Shown here piece after piece: positions 1 through 9,818 of a DNA stretch of 64,000 bases. Each line of letters begins with the position of its first letter. The first letter of the stretch is position 1. The DNA comes from Tipula vernalis (Eukaryota; Arthropoda; Insecta; Diptera; Tipulidae): assembly GCA_958295665.1 (NCBI GenBank), contig OY282560.1, positions 149,565,745 to 149,629,744 of the forward strand. Direction: 5' to 3'. The notes beneath the pieces were generated by a model. It saw nothing but the letters and a program-made list of their open reading frames with translations, ran no database searches and was not told where the DNA came from. A program made the position numbers and the translations under genes.

Positions 1-81
1 TTTAATTGGTATTATCTGACGTCTGTATTGCAATGGAACAACGATTAAACATTTGTAAGGATTTTAATGTTTATTAGCTAG

Positions 82-129
82 ACTGCCACCTACATTTTGC
101 TAGCGTACTATTAAATGACATTTGTACGG
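82..129 (+). repeat. diverged 48-bp direct repeat, copy 1
   Basis: This segment starts actgccacc and ends catttgtacgg. It matches 270-317 at 43 of 48 positions without gaps. The copies are 188 bp apart. A related piece (catttgtaaggatttt) also lies just before copy 1 near 50. It could be a remnant of a dispersed element; no terminal repeats or target duplication are visible. Confidence 0.6.
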
Positions 130-269
130 TTTGCTAAAACATTTGTTAGGTTTGCTACTTCATTATCAAAATATCAAAATCAAGTTTAAATCAGGTTAGG
201 TCAAATGAACAATATTAACAATAATAACCACAATCACAAAGCCGTTTTTCATTCGAATTTACCAATTAC

Positions 270-317
270 ACTGCCACCAACATTTTGATAGCGCACTAGT
301 AAATGACATTTGTAAGG
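270..317 (+). repeat. diverged 48-bp direct repeat, copy 2
   Basis: Second copy of the repeat at 82-129, same orientation, five substitutions, no indel. The catttgtaaggatttt extension follows it here, as it also occurs near 50 ahead of copy 1, so the duplicated segment may be longer and partly rearranged. Confidence 0.6.
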
Positions 318-681
318 ATTTTTTACACATATGCTTAGTTTTGCAGCTTCTTATAGTGGCATCTATAGTTAATTATGAAACTACAGTTTGAGTAGTATGC
401 TTTTGATTTTACTACTTTATAAGAGATGGCAGTATGGCACGCAAATGAAGTTCAAGTTCAATAACCAATGTAATTATTGTATGATGTCAATGTTTATGTT
501 TCTTAGGTTTTCCCCCTTGCAAATATTTCTTAAAACAGAATTTCACTCAAAATAAATATTTCCACGGTGTTTTCTACACGTATAATGAAAACGTGCTGTA
601 CATTTTAGTGGCACAATAAATACAATTTGATAAGTGTTTGTTGTTACAGTGTGCCGTTCGCTAATCAATGTATGGGGTACT

Positions 682-688
682 TATAAAA
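682..688 (+). promoter_or_regulatory. candidate TATA box of the aldehyde oxidase-type gene
   Basis: TATAAAA lies 124 bp upstream of the start codon. About 30 bp downstream (near 713-718) the sequence cacagtc resembles a weak arthropod initiator, which would give a leader of about 95 bases. A second TATA-like string, tataaatt at 721, is an alternative and would place the start near 750. Position and motif are all the support there is; in AT-rich DNA such strings arise by chance. Confidence 0.35.
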
Positions 689-780
689 GAGAATAAAAAA
701 TAAATTGAGTGAGCACAGTCTATAAATTAAAGCGAACTCGAATTAGATCAATTTAGAATTTAGTCTAAGTTGAGCAGTTA

Positions 781-786
781 ATGTGA
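781..786 (+). promoter_or_regulatory. start-stop upstream ORF in the putative leader
   Basis: ATG followed directly by TGA, 31 bases before the main start codon. Start-stop elements are known to hold ribosomes and reduce initiation downstream. Context here is weak (T at -3). It matters only if transcription starts upstream of 781, as the candidate TATA box suggests. Confidence 0.35.
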
Positions 787-811
787 ATACAAGTAGTGTT
801 AAGTGCGTAGA

Positions 812-3800
812 ATGGAAGAAGTTGTGTTTACGATAAATGGACGTGAATATCAAGGTTTGTTTCAATTTCAAATATGGTGAAGATATAAAGACTCATTTAA
901 ACAAATCAGTTTGTGTTCTATTGTGTATACATACTTTCAATATAATCTATAAAATTAACATTATAAGTTAATTAAACTGGCTGATTAGATATTTTTTTGT
1001 TGTTGTACTTGATTGGTTTAATTTAGCGCGAAGCAAACATATCCCCTTGGATACATCATTGAATACGTTCATCCGGAATCATGCTGTATTATTTGGAACG
1101 AAATTTATGTGCTTAGAAGGTGGCTGTGGTGCTTGTAATGTTGTTGTAACGGAACGACATCCGGTTACGCATGAAGTGAAAACGTTTACGGTTAACTCGT
1201 GTTTAGTACCAATTTATTCGTGCCATGGCCTAGATATTACGACGGTTGAAGGTGTCGGTAATAAGGACCAGTACGATACAACACAAACTCGTTTGGTACT
1301 TTCCAATGGTGTACAATGTGGTTACTGTTCACCTGGAATGGTGATGAGCATGTACGGATTACTAAAATCTAAAAATGATTCGGTTACAATGGAAGAAGTT
1401 GAAAAAGCTTTTGGTGGAAATATTTGCCGCTGTACCGGTTATCGTCCCATCCTAGAAGGTTATAAAACTTTAGCGTCGGATGCATCATCCAAAATGTCCT
1501 CTGCCTGCAAAGACATAGAAGATCTCAAAATTTGTAAGAAAACTGGCTCCAAATGTAAAGGTGGCTGCAGCATTACAAAACGTGGAGTTCTCAATGGAAA
1601 TATCAAGCTATCGTTTAACACCAATCAACAATGGAATCGAGTGTCAAGCGTCAATGAAATTTTTCAAATCCTTGATACGATCGGTGACGCAAAATATATG
1701 TTAATTTCGGGAAATACTGCTCACGGCGTATACCGTCGTGACGCTGACATCCAAAACTTCATCGATATATCAAATATCGAACAATTACGTTCGCACTCAT
1801 CGATTGCAGATGTAGAAATTGGTGCCAACATGACACTAACTGAAATTATGGAACTTTTCGATTTGGTCGGAAGCACAAAAACTGATTTCTCATATCTTCT
1901 GGAAATTAATAAACATTTTGAGCAAGTGGCAAATTTACCAGTACGTAATATCGCCACTATAGCCGGAAATTTAATGATGAAACATGCCCATCATGATTTC
2001 GAATCGGATTTATATCTGATACTGGACGTAATTGGCGCTACTTTAACTATAGCCGAACCTGGAAATATTTTACCATCAATTCAACTAAAAGATTTCTTGC
2101 GGCTTGACATGAAAAAACGGGTGATCACAAAAATTACATTTCCCGCTCGATCAAATTCGTACGTCTATCGATCTTATAAAATATCGCCGAGAGCTCAAAA
2201 TTCGGCTGCCTACGTAAATGCTGCATTTTTATTTGAATTTAACGCAGCCAAAACGCTTGTACAATCTGCACGAATCGGTTTTGGTGGCATTAATGCAAAT
2301 TTTACACGTGCCACGGCCACCGAATTGTTCGTAATGGGCAAAAATATATTTACCAATGGGACGCTGCAGCAAGCACTTGAAAAATTAAGTGATGAAATTG
2401 AACCAGAATTTCAACCATCACAATCATCGGCTGAATATCGTAAAAAACTCGCTTTATCATTGTTCTATCGATTTGTATTAAACACAAGTCCAACGGACTT
2501 GATAACATCACGATATGCTAGTGGCGGTTCACTTTTAGAACGAGGACTATCTAAAGGTAGCCAATCGTTTCAAACCCAACCTGAACGGTATCCCTTATCA
2601 ATAAGCATGCATCGTGTGGACGGTTTTGTACAAGCTGGTGGTGAAACACCTTTCTCAAACGATTTACCGCCACAACCGAATGAATTGTGGGCAGCAATAG
2701 TTCATGCCACAAAAGTTCACGCTACTATTGGCACAATTGATGCCTCTGCAGCTTTAGCTATACCCGGTGTTGAGGCATTTTATTCAGCCAGTGATATTCC
2801 GGGATTAAATAGCTTTACAGCAACCCAACTATCTGGACTTGATTATAATGAGAAAATTTTTGAGAACGAGAGAGTTATTTATCACGGTCAACCAGTTGGT
2901 GTCATATTGGCAGAAACCCAATCACTAGCCGAACACGCTGCTACACTAGTACAAATAAGTTATACGAATGTGAGTACATCTCCAGTTCTACCGACGATTC
3001 AAGCAGTGTTTGACGCAAATGCAACCGATCGCATAATTGATCGAAGTGAATTTAATTTTAATCGATCTTTGGAGGGTACTGATGTAGTCGAGCACAATAT
3101 CAAAGGGACATTTGAAGTGGGCAGTCAGTTCCATTTTACATTGGAACCACAAACATGTATCGCCACACCATCAGAGGATGGTCTAAATATTTGGGTGTCA
3201 ACACAATGGATGAATTTAATCTGTGTCGCCGTTTCGCAATGCACTAACATACCTCAGAATCGTCTTACTATTGAATGTCGCCGCATTGGCGGTGGTTTTG
3301 GTGGTAAACAATCACGCTCCAGTTTTGCTGCTTGTGTAGCTGCATTATCATGTCTTCTATCCAAGCGACCAGTTCGTGTTGTACTGACAATCGAGTCTAA
3401 TATGAAGGCATTGGGTAAGCGATATCCATGCTATGGAGAATACGATGTTAATGTAAATGCTACAGGAAAAATTCAGAAACTATACAAAAAGTATTACAGT
3501 GACCATGGCTGTACACTAAACGATCCAATTGAAACTTTAGTTACACAATGGTTTCAAAATTGTTATGATCCGCGAACATTTACAATTGAAGCGAATGCCA
3601 TAAAAACAGATGCACCATCGAATACATTTATGCGAGGACCCGGAACTTGTGAAGGTCTGGCTATGATCGAAAATATTATGGAACATATTGCGTTTTGTAC
3701 GGGTATTGATCCGATAGATGTCCGCCTAGCTAATATGGTTGATGATCATCCGATAAAATTAAAGTTTCCTGAATTTTTAATCTGGTGCGAATATGCACAA

Positions 3801-4832
3801 CGAAAAGTGGCTGTGGCCTCCTTTAATGCAGCAAATCGATGGAAAAAACGTGGTCTTGCCATTGTTCCTATGCAGTATCCACAAAATTTTTTTGGTCATT
3901 TTCCGGCTTTGGTTTCAATTTATCATGCTGATGGAACGGTTGCGATTAGTCATGGTGGAATTGAAATGGGACAAGGTGTAAGTACTAAGGCGTGTCAAGT
4001 AGCGGCACATACACTTGGTATACCTGTGCAAAAAATTGCGATCAAACCGACAAATAATTTGATTAGTCCAAATAGTGAAGTCTCTGGCGGAAGTATTGTC
4101 AGCGCTTCCGTTTGTTATGTAAGTATTTGGGGATGAAAGTTTCAATTTAGATATTAAATTGTGAATTATTTATTTCAGGCCGTTCTTAAGGCGTGCGAAG
4201 AGCTAAACGCAAAAATTAAACCAGTTCGCGATGAATTTCCAGATGCATCTTGGGAAGAGATAACACTGATATGCAACCAGAGAAGTATTAGCTTGAGTTC
4301 GTTATATTTTCAAACGTTCAAAGAATTGACTAATTATCTGGTATATGGTATATCATGCGCTGAGGTTGAGGTTGATATACTTTCGGGAAGTTTTAACATT
4401 ACACGAGTTGATATTCTTGAAGATGTCGGAGAGAGTATCAGTCCGCTGATGGACGTTGGACAAGTGGAGGGTGCCTTCGTTCAGGGTCTTGGCATGTGGT
4501 TAAGTGAACAATTGATTTATGGTCCCGATGGTGAGTTACTCACGAATCGTACATGGAACTATCATCCATTGGGAGCTCGAGATATTCCCATTGATATACG
4601 AATTCAGTTTGTGAAAGATTCACCAAATCCAGATAGCGTATTTCGAACAAAAATTGCTGGTGAACCACCAATATGTATGTCTGTCGTTGCTATGTACGCT
4701 TTGCGGAATGCTTTGATTTCAGCGCGTCAAGATATAGGTCTATCTGATGTTTGGTTTGACATTAAAGCACCGTACACGGTGGAAAAAGTATTTTTAAATG
4801 CCGCAAACAATCACATGGAGTTTTTGTTATAA
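812..4832 (+). CDS. aldehyde oxidase-type molybdo-flavoenzyme, three exons
   Basis: Joined exons 812-854, 1027-4118 and 4179-4832 encode 1262 residues, normal for the xanthine dehydrogenase/aldehyde oxidase family. Such enzymes oxidise aldehydes or N-heterocycles using water as oxygen donor, usually as cytosolic homodimers. Domains in order: two 2Fe-2S centres with Cys 43, 48, 51, 73 and 112, 115, 148, 150; an FAD domain (about 215-400) with SGNT near 242 and TIAGN at 325-329; molybdenum-cofactor domains with GGFGGK at 770-775, FMRGPG at 882, GGIEMGQG near 991 and the catalytic Glu of GEPP at 1207. By eye-alignment the two purine-binding residues of bovine xanthine dehydrogenase, Glu802 and Arg880, correspond to Gln776 and Leu852, which favours aldehyde oxidase. 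The ATG at 812 is chosen because exon 1 supplies the expected beta-strand start (MEEVVFTING), has A at -3 and G at +4, and splices in frame. No stop or frameshift is seen. The substrate cannot be read from sequence; paralogues in insects are common. Confidence 0.93.
855..1026 (+). other. intron 1 of the aldehyde oxidase-type gene
   Basis: 172-bp AT-rich intron. The donor is cag|gtttgt and the acceptor tttag|cg. It interrupts a codon after its first base (phase 1), giving Ala15. Joining restores the family N-terminus: the conserved stretch LDTSLNTFIR follows a few residues later. Confidence 0.8.
4119..4178 (+). other. intron 2 of the aldehyde oxidase-type gene
   Basis: 60-bp intron, small as is common in flies. 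The donor is tat|gtaagt, a consensus site, and the acceptor is tatttcag|gcc with a T-rich tract. Phase 0. Without splicing the frame stops at 4136; with splicing the protein continues ...SVCY-AVLKACEEL..., the expected family sequence in the C-terminal molybdenum domain. Confidence 0.88.
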
Positions 4833-5731
4833 GGAAGTATTTGGTGCCTTAATATGTAGGCATGTAGGCGTAGAAATGGCATAGTTAATAATCTTAATAA
4901 TCCCCGATTATAGAAATTACAATAAACTTGTATGTAACCGTATATTATGGATTTGGTTTTATTTCGATCGCCTCTTGTGAAAATATAAACGTGGAGAATA
5001 CCGGGGAAATGTTTTTTAATTTCGACACGAAAAAGGAGGATTTTTGCTCAAGAGAAGCAATTTGAGTGAAAAATGTAGAATTAGGTAAATAAAGGAAGGA
5101 AGAAATGTGAAATGTTTAACTGGAAGTAAAGAGTGGGGAATTTGATGTCATCAATATGGAAGTTGAGTATTTTATATTTGAAATTTGGCTCAAATTTTAA
5201 AAACCTGATGGTGAACTTAATAAAATATTTTCGCACGGCTAAAACGCGATTAAACTACAGAAGCATTAAAAATCAACAAATTTATATGGAAACACTTTCT
5301 GATTGAAAGATAAGAATATTGATTAGAATATCAATATAAATAGTTGTAATTTGTTTTCGAGTTTAAGATTATTACTCGTTATCTGTATAACTGTGGTTGG
5401 TATAATTTTATCATTGTCTGTTTACAATTATGGTAACTTGTTTGTATTTACAATTAAATAAAAGTAGTTTTGTGTAATTACTAATTATTAACTATGATAA
5501 AAGGTGGCCAAAAAAGAAACTTCATTTTTGAAACCGTGTGCATAATTGACAGTGGTCGGTCATCACTAGATGCTAATTAGTTTGGGCCATAGCTAAAGAA
5601 AATTGGGAATTTGAGTTATGACAATTTTATATTGGGAAATTTCTATCGTTGAAGTACAAGCCTATGGGAATATTATGGGTCTATGGATAGGCGAGATCAA
5701 CTATGGCGCAATTGATAAGTAAGGAGATAAT
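4833..5731. other. intergenic DNA, no gene seen
   Basis: About 900 bp of AT-rich sequence between the oxidase stop codon and the probable LTR. It includes the oxidase 3' untranslated region up to roughly 4950. Beyond that I find no frame with recognisable similarity, no tRNA-like cloverleaf and no tandem repeat. Confidence 0.55.
4921..4926 (+). terminator. polyadenylation signal AATAAA
   Basis: Canonical AATAAA 88 bases after the stop codon, followed by a T/G-rich stretch (cttgtatgta). It is the first such hexamer downstream of the oxidase gene and is a credible 3' end signal. Confidence 0.65.
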
Positions 5732-5987
5732 TGTGCGGTAGTATGTTCGAATATTTATATTCCACTTTTCCGTTTTATTTATTCATAGTTTAACATGTAT
5801 TAAGAATTGAAATTGTATTTGTTCGTCGATCTATTAGACGTATTAATCGTGCGGACGCCCACAAGAGACTTTTTTTGTATTCTGTCAAAACGTTTTTGTG
5901 TTGTCTGTCCTACCTTTTTTAATTAGTGTTACCCGTTTCTCGTTTCGATGTTGGTATGTTGGGTACTTTCACGATGGTGCTGCCACA
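5732..5987 (-). mobile_element. probable 3' LTR of a Ty3/gypsy-type element
   Basis: Read on the - strand, this 256-bp segment begins TGTGGCAGC directly after a polypurine tract and ends CCGCACA, so it has the TG...CA ends (TGTG...CACA) expected of an LTR. A reverse-strand AATAAATAAA at about 5774-5783 could be its polyadenylation signal. The left end is inferred only from the terminal CACA and may be wrong. The 5' LTR is not in the window, so neither LTR identity nor target-site duplication can be tested. Confidence 0.45.
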
Positions 5988-5997
5988 CTCCTCCCCT
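5988..5997 (-). other. polypurine tract of the retroelement
   Basis: On the - strand this reads AGGGGAGGAG and is followed at once by TGTGG. A purine run immediately upstream of the 3' LTR primes plus-strand DNA synthesis in LTR retroelements. It lies 13 bp beyond the pol stop codon, a typical arrangement. Confidence 0.6.
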
Positions 5998-6010
5998 CGT
6001 AGTGTTCAGG

Positions 6011-6550
6011 TTATCGGTAACGGAGAGGAATCTGAACACGACGTCCAGGTCTCGATGTGGTTGCGCTTGTTTTTTCATCGTCGTGCTGTTTCTCCATTGG
6101 AACCTCGATATGTTGTGTAGGTTGCTCGTTGTCGTATGATTTCTCCACTGACACTTCGATAGGCTGATCGTCTAAAGGCAAAAACGCTGCTTTTAATCGG
6201 TCGATGGAGATTTTTCTTGCCTGGTTATGGATCCGGACTTTGAAATACTTGTCGAATCGTTGCACGACCTCGTATGGTCTGTCGTAAGGTGGCTGAAGTG
6301 GACATTTCACCGCGTCGTTTCGCACAAAAACGTGAGTGCAATCTGTTAACTGCTTGTGCACAAAGAACTTCGACCGATCCTGATGGCTAGCAGGTTTCGG
6401 TCTAAGTTTGTTCATCATTCGCCTTAGATTTTTCAGAAACTCAGCTTCGTTTTCTGTTTGCTGAAACCTCGTGAAAGAATTCGCCCGGTAGCCGCAGTGA
6501 CATCTTGTATACCAATTCTTATGGCGTCGCCTAGATATCTTCTTTTTGAA
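6011..6550 (-). pseudogene. 3' remnant of Ty3/gypsy-type pol (integrase C-terminal tail)
   Basis: The - strand frame ending at the TAA at 6011 encodes a tail typical of Ty3/gypsy integrases: a short basic region, THVFVRNDAV, then LQPPYDRPYEV, a small SH3-like fold ending SIDRLKAAF, and a basic terminus (GRRVQIPLRYR). This part normally follows the integrase core and helps bind DNA. The copy is dead. The upstream family motif (ELVY...LRLPGEFF) is in a neighbouring frame, so there is a frameshift near 6470, and that frame has two stops near 6515-6535. Protease, reverse transcriptase, RNase H and the integrase core are all absent: the sequence changes into satellite DNA at about 6546-6556. The apparent start of the open frame (to 6574) is satellite-derived and not part of pol. 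Confidence 0.82.
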
Positions 6551-6556
6551 AACAGA

Positions 6557-7049
6557 CTGTGCTATAGACCACAAGTTTTTGGGCGGCTAAAATCTAAAAT
6601 GATCCGAATACGATGGTTGATACCTCTATCAATAGGTTTCGGGACCTGTAATTGCTGTGACAATTTTCATTTTGATTGCTCGATTATTTCTAAACATTTC
6701 TTAGAAAATTCAATTTTATTGAAAATCAACTGTGCTATAGCCCACAAGTTTTTGGGCGGCTAAAATCTAAAATGATCCGATTACGATGGTTGATACCTCT
6801 ATCAATAGGTTTCGGGACCTGTAATTGCTGTGACAATTTTCATTTTGATTACTCGATTATTTCTAAACATTTCTTAGAAAATTCAATTTTATTGAAAATC
6901 AACTGTGCTATAGCCCACAAGTTTTTGGGCGGCTAAAATCTAAAATGATCCGATTACGATGGTTGATACCTCTATCAATAGGTTTCGGGACCTGTAATTG
7001 CTGTGACAATTTTCATTTTGATTGCTCGATTATTTCTAAACATTTCTTA
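6557..7049 (-). repeat. 173-bp satellite, inverted block (about 2.85 monomers)
   Basis: Three monomers in the orientation opposite to the main array, beginning at 6557, 6730 and 6903 (exact 173-bp steps). The third is cut to 147 bp at 7049, lacking monomer positions 1-45 in the numbering used for 45305-45477. The first monomer has small changes at its outer edge, next to the retroelement. A 101-codon + strand frame here (6458-6763) is an artefact of the repeat. Confidence 0.93.
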
Positions 7050-8434
7050 CTTGTGGGCTATAGCACAGTTGATTTTCAATAAAAATGAATTTTCTTAGAA
7101 ATGTTTAGAAATAATCGAGTAATCAAAATGAAAATTGTCACAGCAATAACAGGTCCCGAAACCTATTGATAGAGGTATCAACCATCGTAATAGGATCATT
7201 TTAGATTTTAGCCGCCCAAAAACTTGTGGGCTATAGCACAGTTGATTTTCAATAAAATTGAATTTTCTAAGAAATGTTTAGAAATAATAGAGCAATCAAA
7301 ATGAAAATTGTCACAGCAATTACAGGTCCCGAAACCTATTGATAGAGGTATCAACCATCGTAATCGGATCATTTTAGATTTTAGCCGCCCAAAAACTTGT
7401 GGGCTATAGCACAGTTGATTTTCAATAAAAATGAATTTTCTTAGAAATGTTTAGAAATAATCGAGTAATCAAAATCAAAATTGTCACAGCAATAACAGGT
7501 CCCGAAACCTATTGATAGAGGTATCAACCATCGTAATAGGATCATTTTAGATTTTAGCCGCCCAAAAACTTGTGGGCTATAGCACAGTTGATTTTCAATA
7601 AAATTGAATTTTCTAAGAAATGTTTAGAAATAATAGAGCAATCAAAATGAAAATTGTCACAGCAATTACAGGTCCCGAAACCTATTGATAGAGGTATCAA
7701 CCATCGTAATCGGATCATTTTAGATTTTAGCCGCCCAAAAACTTGTGGGCTATAGCACAGTTGATTTTCAATAAAAATGAATTTTCTTAGAAATGTTTAG
7801 AAATAATCGAGTAATCAAAATGAAAATTGTCACAGCAATAACAGGTCCCGAAACCTATTGATAGAGGTATCAACCATCGTAATAGGATCATTTTAGATTT
7901 TAGCCGCCCAAAAACTTGTGGGCTTATAGCACAGTTGATTTTCAATAAAATTGAATTTTCTAAGAAATGTTTAGAAATAATAGAGCAATCAAAATGAAAA
8001 TTGTCACAGCAATTACAGGTCCCGAAACCTATTGATAGAGGTATCAACCATCGTAATCGGATCATTTTAGATTTTAGCCGCCCAAAAACTTGTGGGCTAT
8101 AGCACAGTTGATTTTCAATAAAAATGAATTTTCTTAGAAATGTTTAGAAATAATCGAGTAATCAAAATGAAAATTGTCACAGCAATAACAGGTCCCGAAA
8201 CCTATTGATAGAGGTATCAACCATCGTAATAGGATCATTTTAGATTTTAGCCGCCCAAAAACTTGTGGGCTATAGCACAGTTGATTTTCAATAAAATTGA
8301 ATTTTCTAAGAAATGTTTAGAAATAATAGAGCAATCAAAATGAAAATTGTCACAGCAATTACAGGTCCCGAAACCTATTGATAGAGGTATCAACCATCGT
8401 AATCGGATCATTTTAGATTTTAGCCGCCCAAAAA
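7050..8434 (+). repeat. dimeric higher-order repeat, four copies (346 bp)
   Basis: Monomers alternate strictly between two types. Type X (starts 7050, 7396, 7742, 8089) has aaaaatgaatttt, tcttag, cgagtaat, caataacagg and aatagg. Type Y (starts 7223, 7569, 7915, 8262) has aaaattgaatttt, tctaag, agagcaat, caattacagg and aatcgg. The Y at 7915 has one extra T (ggcttatag). This dimer is confined to the edge next to the inversion. Confidence 0.92.
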
Positions 8435-9818
8435 CTTGTGGGCTATAGCACAGTTGATTTTCAATAAAATTGAATTTTCTAAGAAATGTTTAGAAATAAT
8501 CGAGCAATCAAAATGAAAATTGTCACAGCAATTACAGGTCCCGAAACCTATTGATAGAGGTATCAACCATCGTAATAGGATCATTTTAGATTTTAGCCGC
8601 ACAAAAACTTGTGGGCTATAGCACAGTTGATTTTCAATAAAATTGAATTTTCTAAGAAATGTTTAGAAATAATCGAGTAATCAAAATGAAAATTGTCACA
8701 GCAATTACAGGTCCCGAAACCTATTTATAGAGGTATCAACCATCGTAATCGGATCATTTTAGATTTTAGCCGCCCAAAAACTTGTGGGCTATAGCACAGT
8801 TGATTTTCAATAAAATTGAATTTTCTAAGAAATGTTTAGAAATAATCGAGAAATCAAAATGAAAATTGTCACAGTAATTACAGGTCCCGAAACCTATTGA
8901 TAGAGGTATCAACCATCGTAATCGGATCATTTTAGATTTTAGCCGCCCAAAAACTTGTGGGCTATGGCACAGTTGATTTTCAATAAAATTGAATTTTCTA
9001 AGAAATGTTTAGAAATAATCGAGCAATCAAAATGAAAATTGTCACAGTAATTACAGGTCCCGAAACCTATTGATTGAGGTATCAACCATCGTAATCGGAT
9101 CATTTTAGATTTTAGCCGCCCAAAAACTTGTGGGCTATGGCACAGTTGATTTTCAATAAAATTGAATTTTCTAAGAAATGTTTAGAAATAATCGAGTAAT
9201 CAAAATGAAAATTGTCACAGCAATTACAGGTCCCGAAACCTATTGATAGAGGTATCAACCATCGTAATAGGATCATTTTAGATTTTAGCCGCACAAAAAC
9301 TTGTGGGCTATAGCACAGTTGATTTTCAATAAAATTGAATTTTCTAAGAAATGTTTAGAAATAATCGAGTAATCAAAATGAAAATTGTCACAGCAATTAC
9401 AGGTCCCGAAACCTATTTATAGAGGTATCAACCATCGTAATCGGATCATTTTAGATTTTAGCCGCCCAAAAACTTGTGGGCTATAGCACAGTTGATTTTC
9501 AATAAAATTGAATTTTCTAAGAAATGTTTAGAAATAATCGAGAAATGAAAATGAAAATTGTCACAGTAATTACAGGTCCCGAAACCTATTGATAGAGGTA
9601 TCAACCATCGTAATCGGATCATTTTAGATTTTAGCCGCCCAAAAACTTGTGGGCTATGGCACAGTTGATTTTCAATAAAATTGAATTTTCTAAGAAATGT
9701 TTAGAAATAATCGAGCAATCAAAATGAAAATTGTCACAGCTATAACAGGTCCCGAAACCTATTTATAGAGGTATCAACCATCGTAATCGGATCATTTTAG
9801 ATTTTAGCCGCCCAAAAA
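8435..9818 (+). repeat. tetrameric higher-order repeat, two copies (692 bp)
   Basis: Copies 8435-9126 and 9127-9818 share the same monomer order. The first monomer ends with the rare gccgcacaaaa in place of gccgccc, the second carries tttatag, the third cgagaaat, and the fourth begins with ggctatggc. A third, partial copy of three monomers occupies 10684-11202. Confidence 0.85.

Larger units (their letters stand above)
1..681. other. upstream intergenic DNA, no gene seen
   Basis: AT-rich DNA upstream of the aldehyde oxidase-type gene. No open frame with recognisable protein similarity is present on either strand. The only structure I can support is a 48-bp direct repeat (82-129 and 270-317), listed separately. 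A single short run resembling the insect telomere unit (ttaggt near 196) is not repeated and is not a telomere. Confidence 0.6.

Noticed and set aside
190..210. Insect telomere repeat
   Set aside because: A single ttaggt-like string without tandem copies.
1721..1957. - strand ORF of 78 codons inside the oxidase gene
   Set aside because: It is antisense to a conserved coding exon and has no recognisable similarity; the same applies to the frames at 3793-3981 and 3915-4145.
1047..4136. Oxidase start at 1047 and end at 4136
   Set aside because: Position 1047 is a TTG inside exon 2 and 4136 is a stop inside intron 2. The ATG at 812 and the exon joins restore the complete family N-terminus and C-terminal domain.
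5926..6139. Two + strand ORFs of about 64 codons
   Set aside because: They are antisense shadows of the pol tail and LTR boundary, without recognisable similarity.
6011..6574. Functional integrase or an intact retroelement
   Set aside because: Only the C-terminal tail remains, with a frameshift near 6470, in-frame stops just upstream, and satellite in place of the catalytic regions. The first codons of the open frame are satellite sequence.
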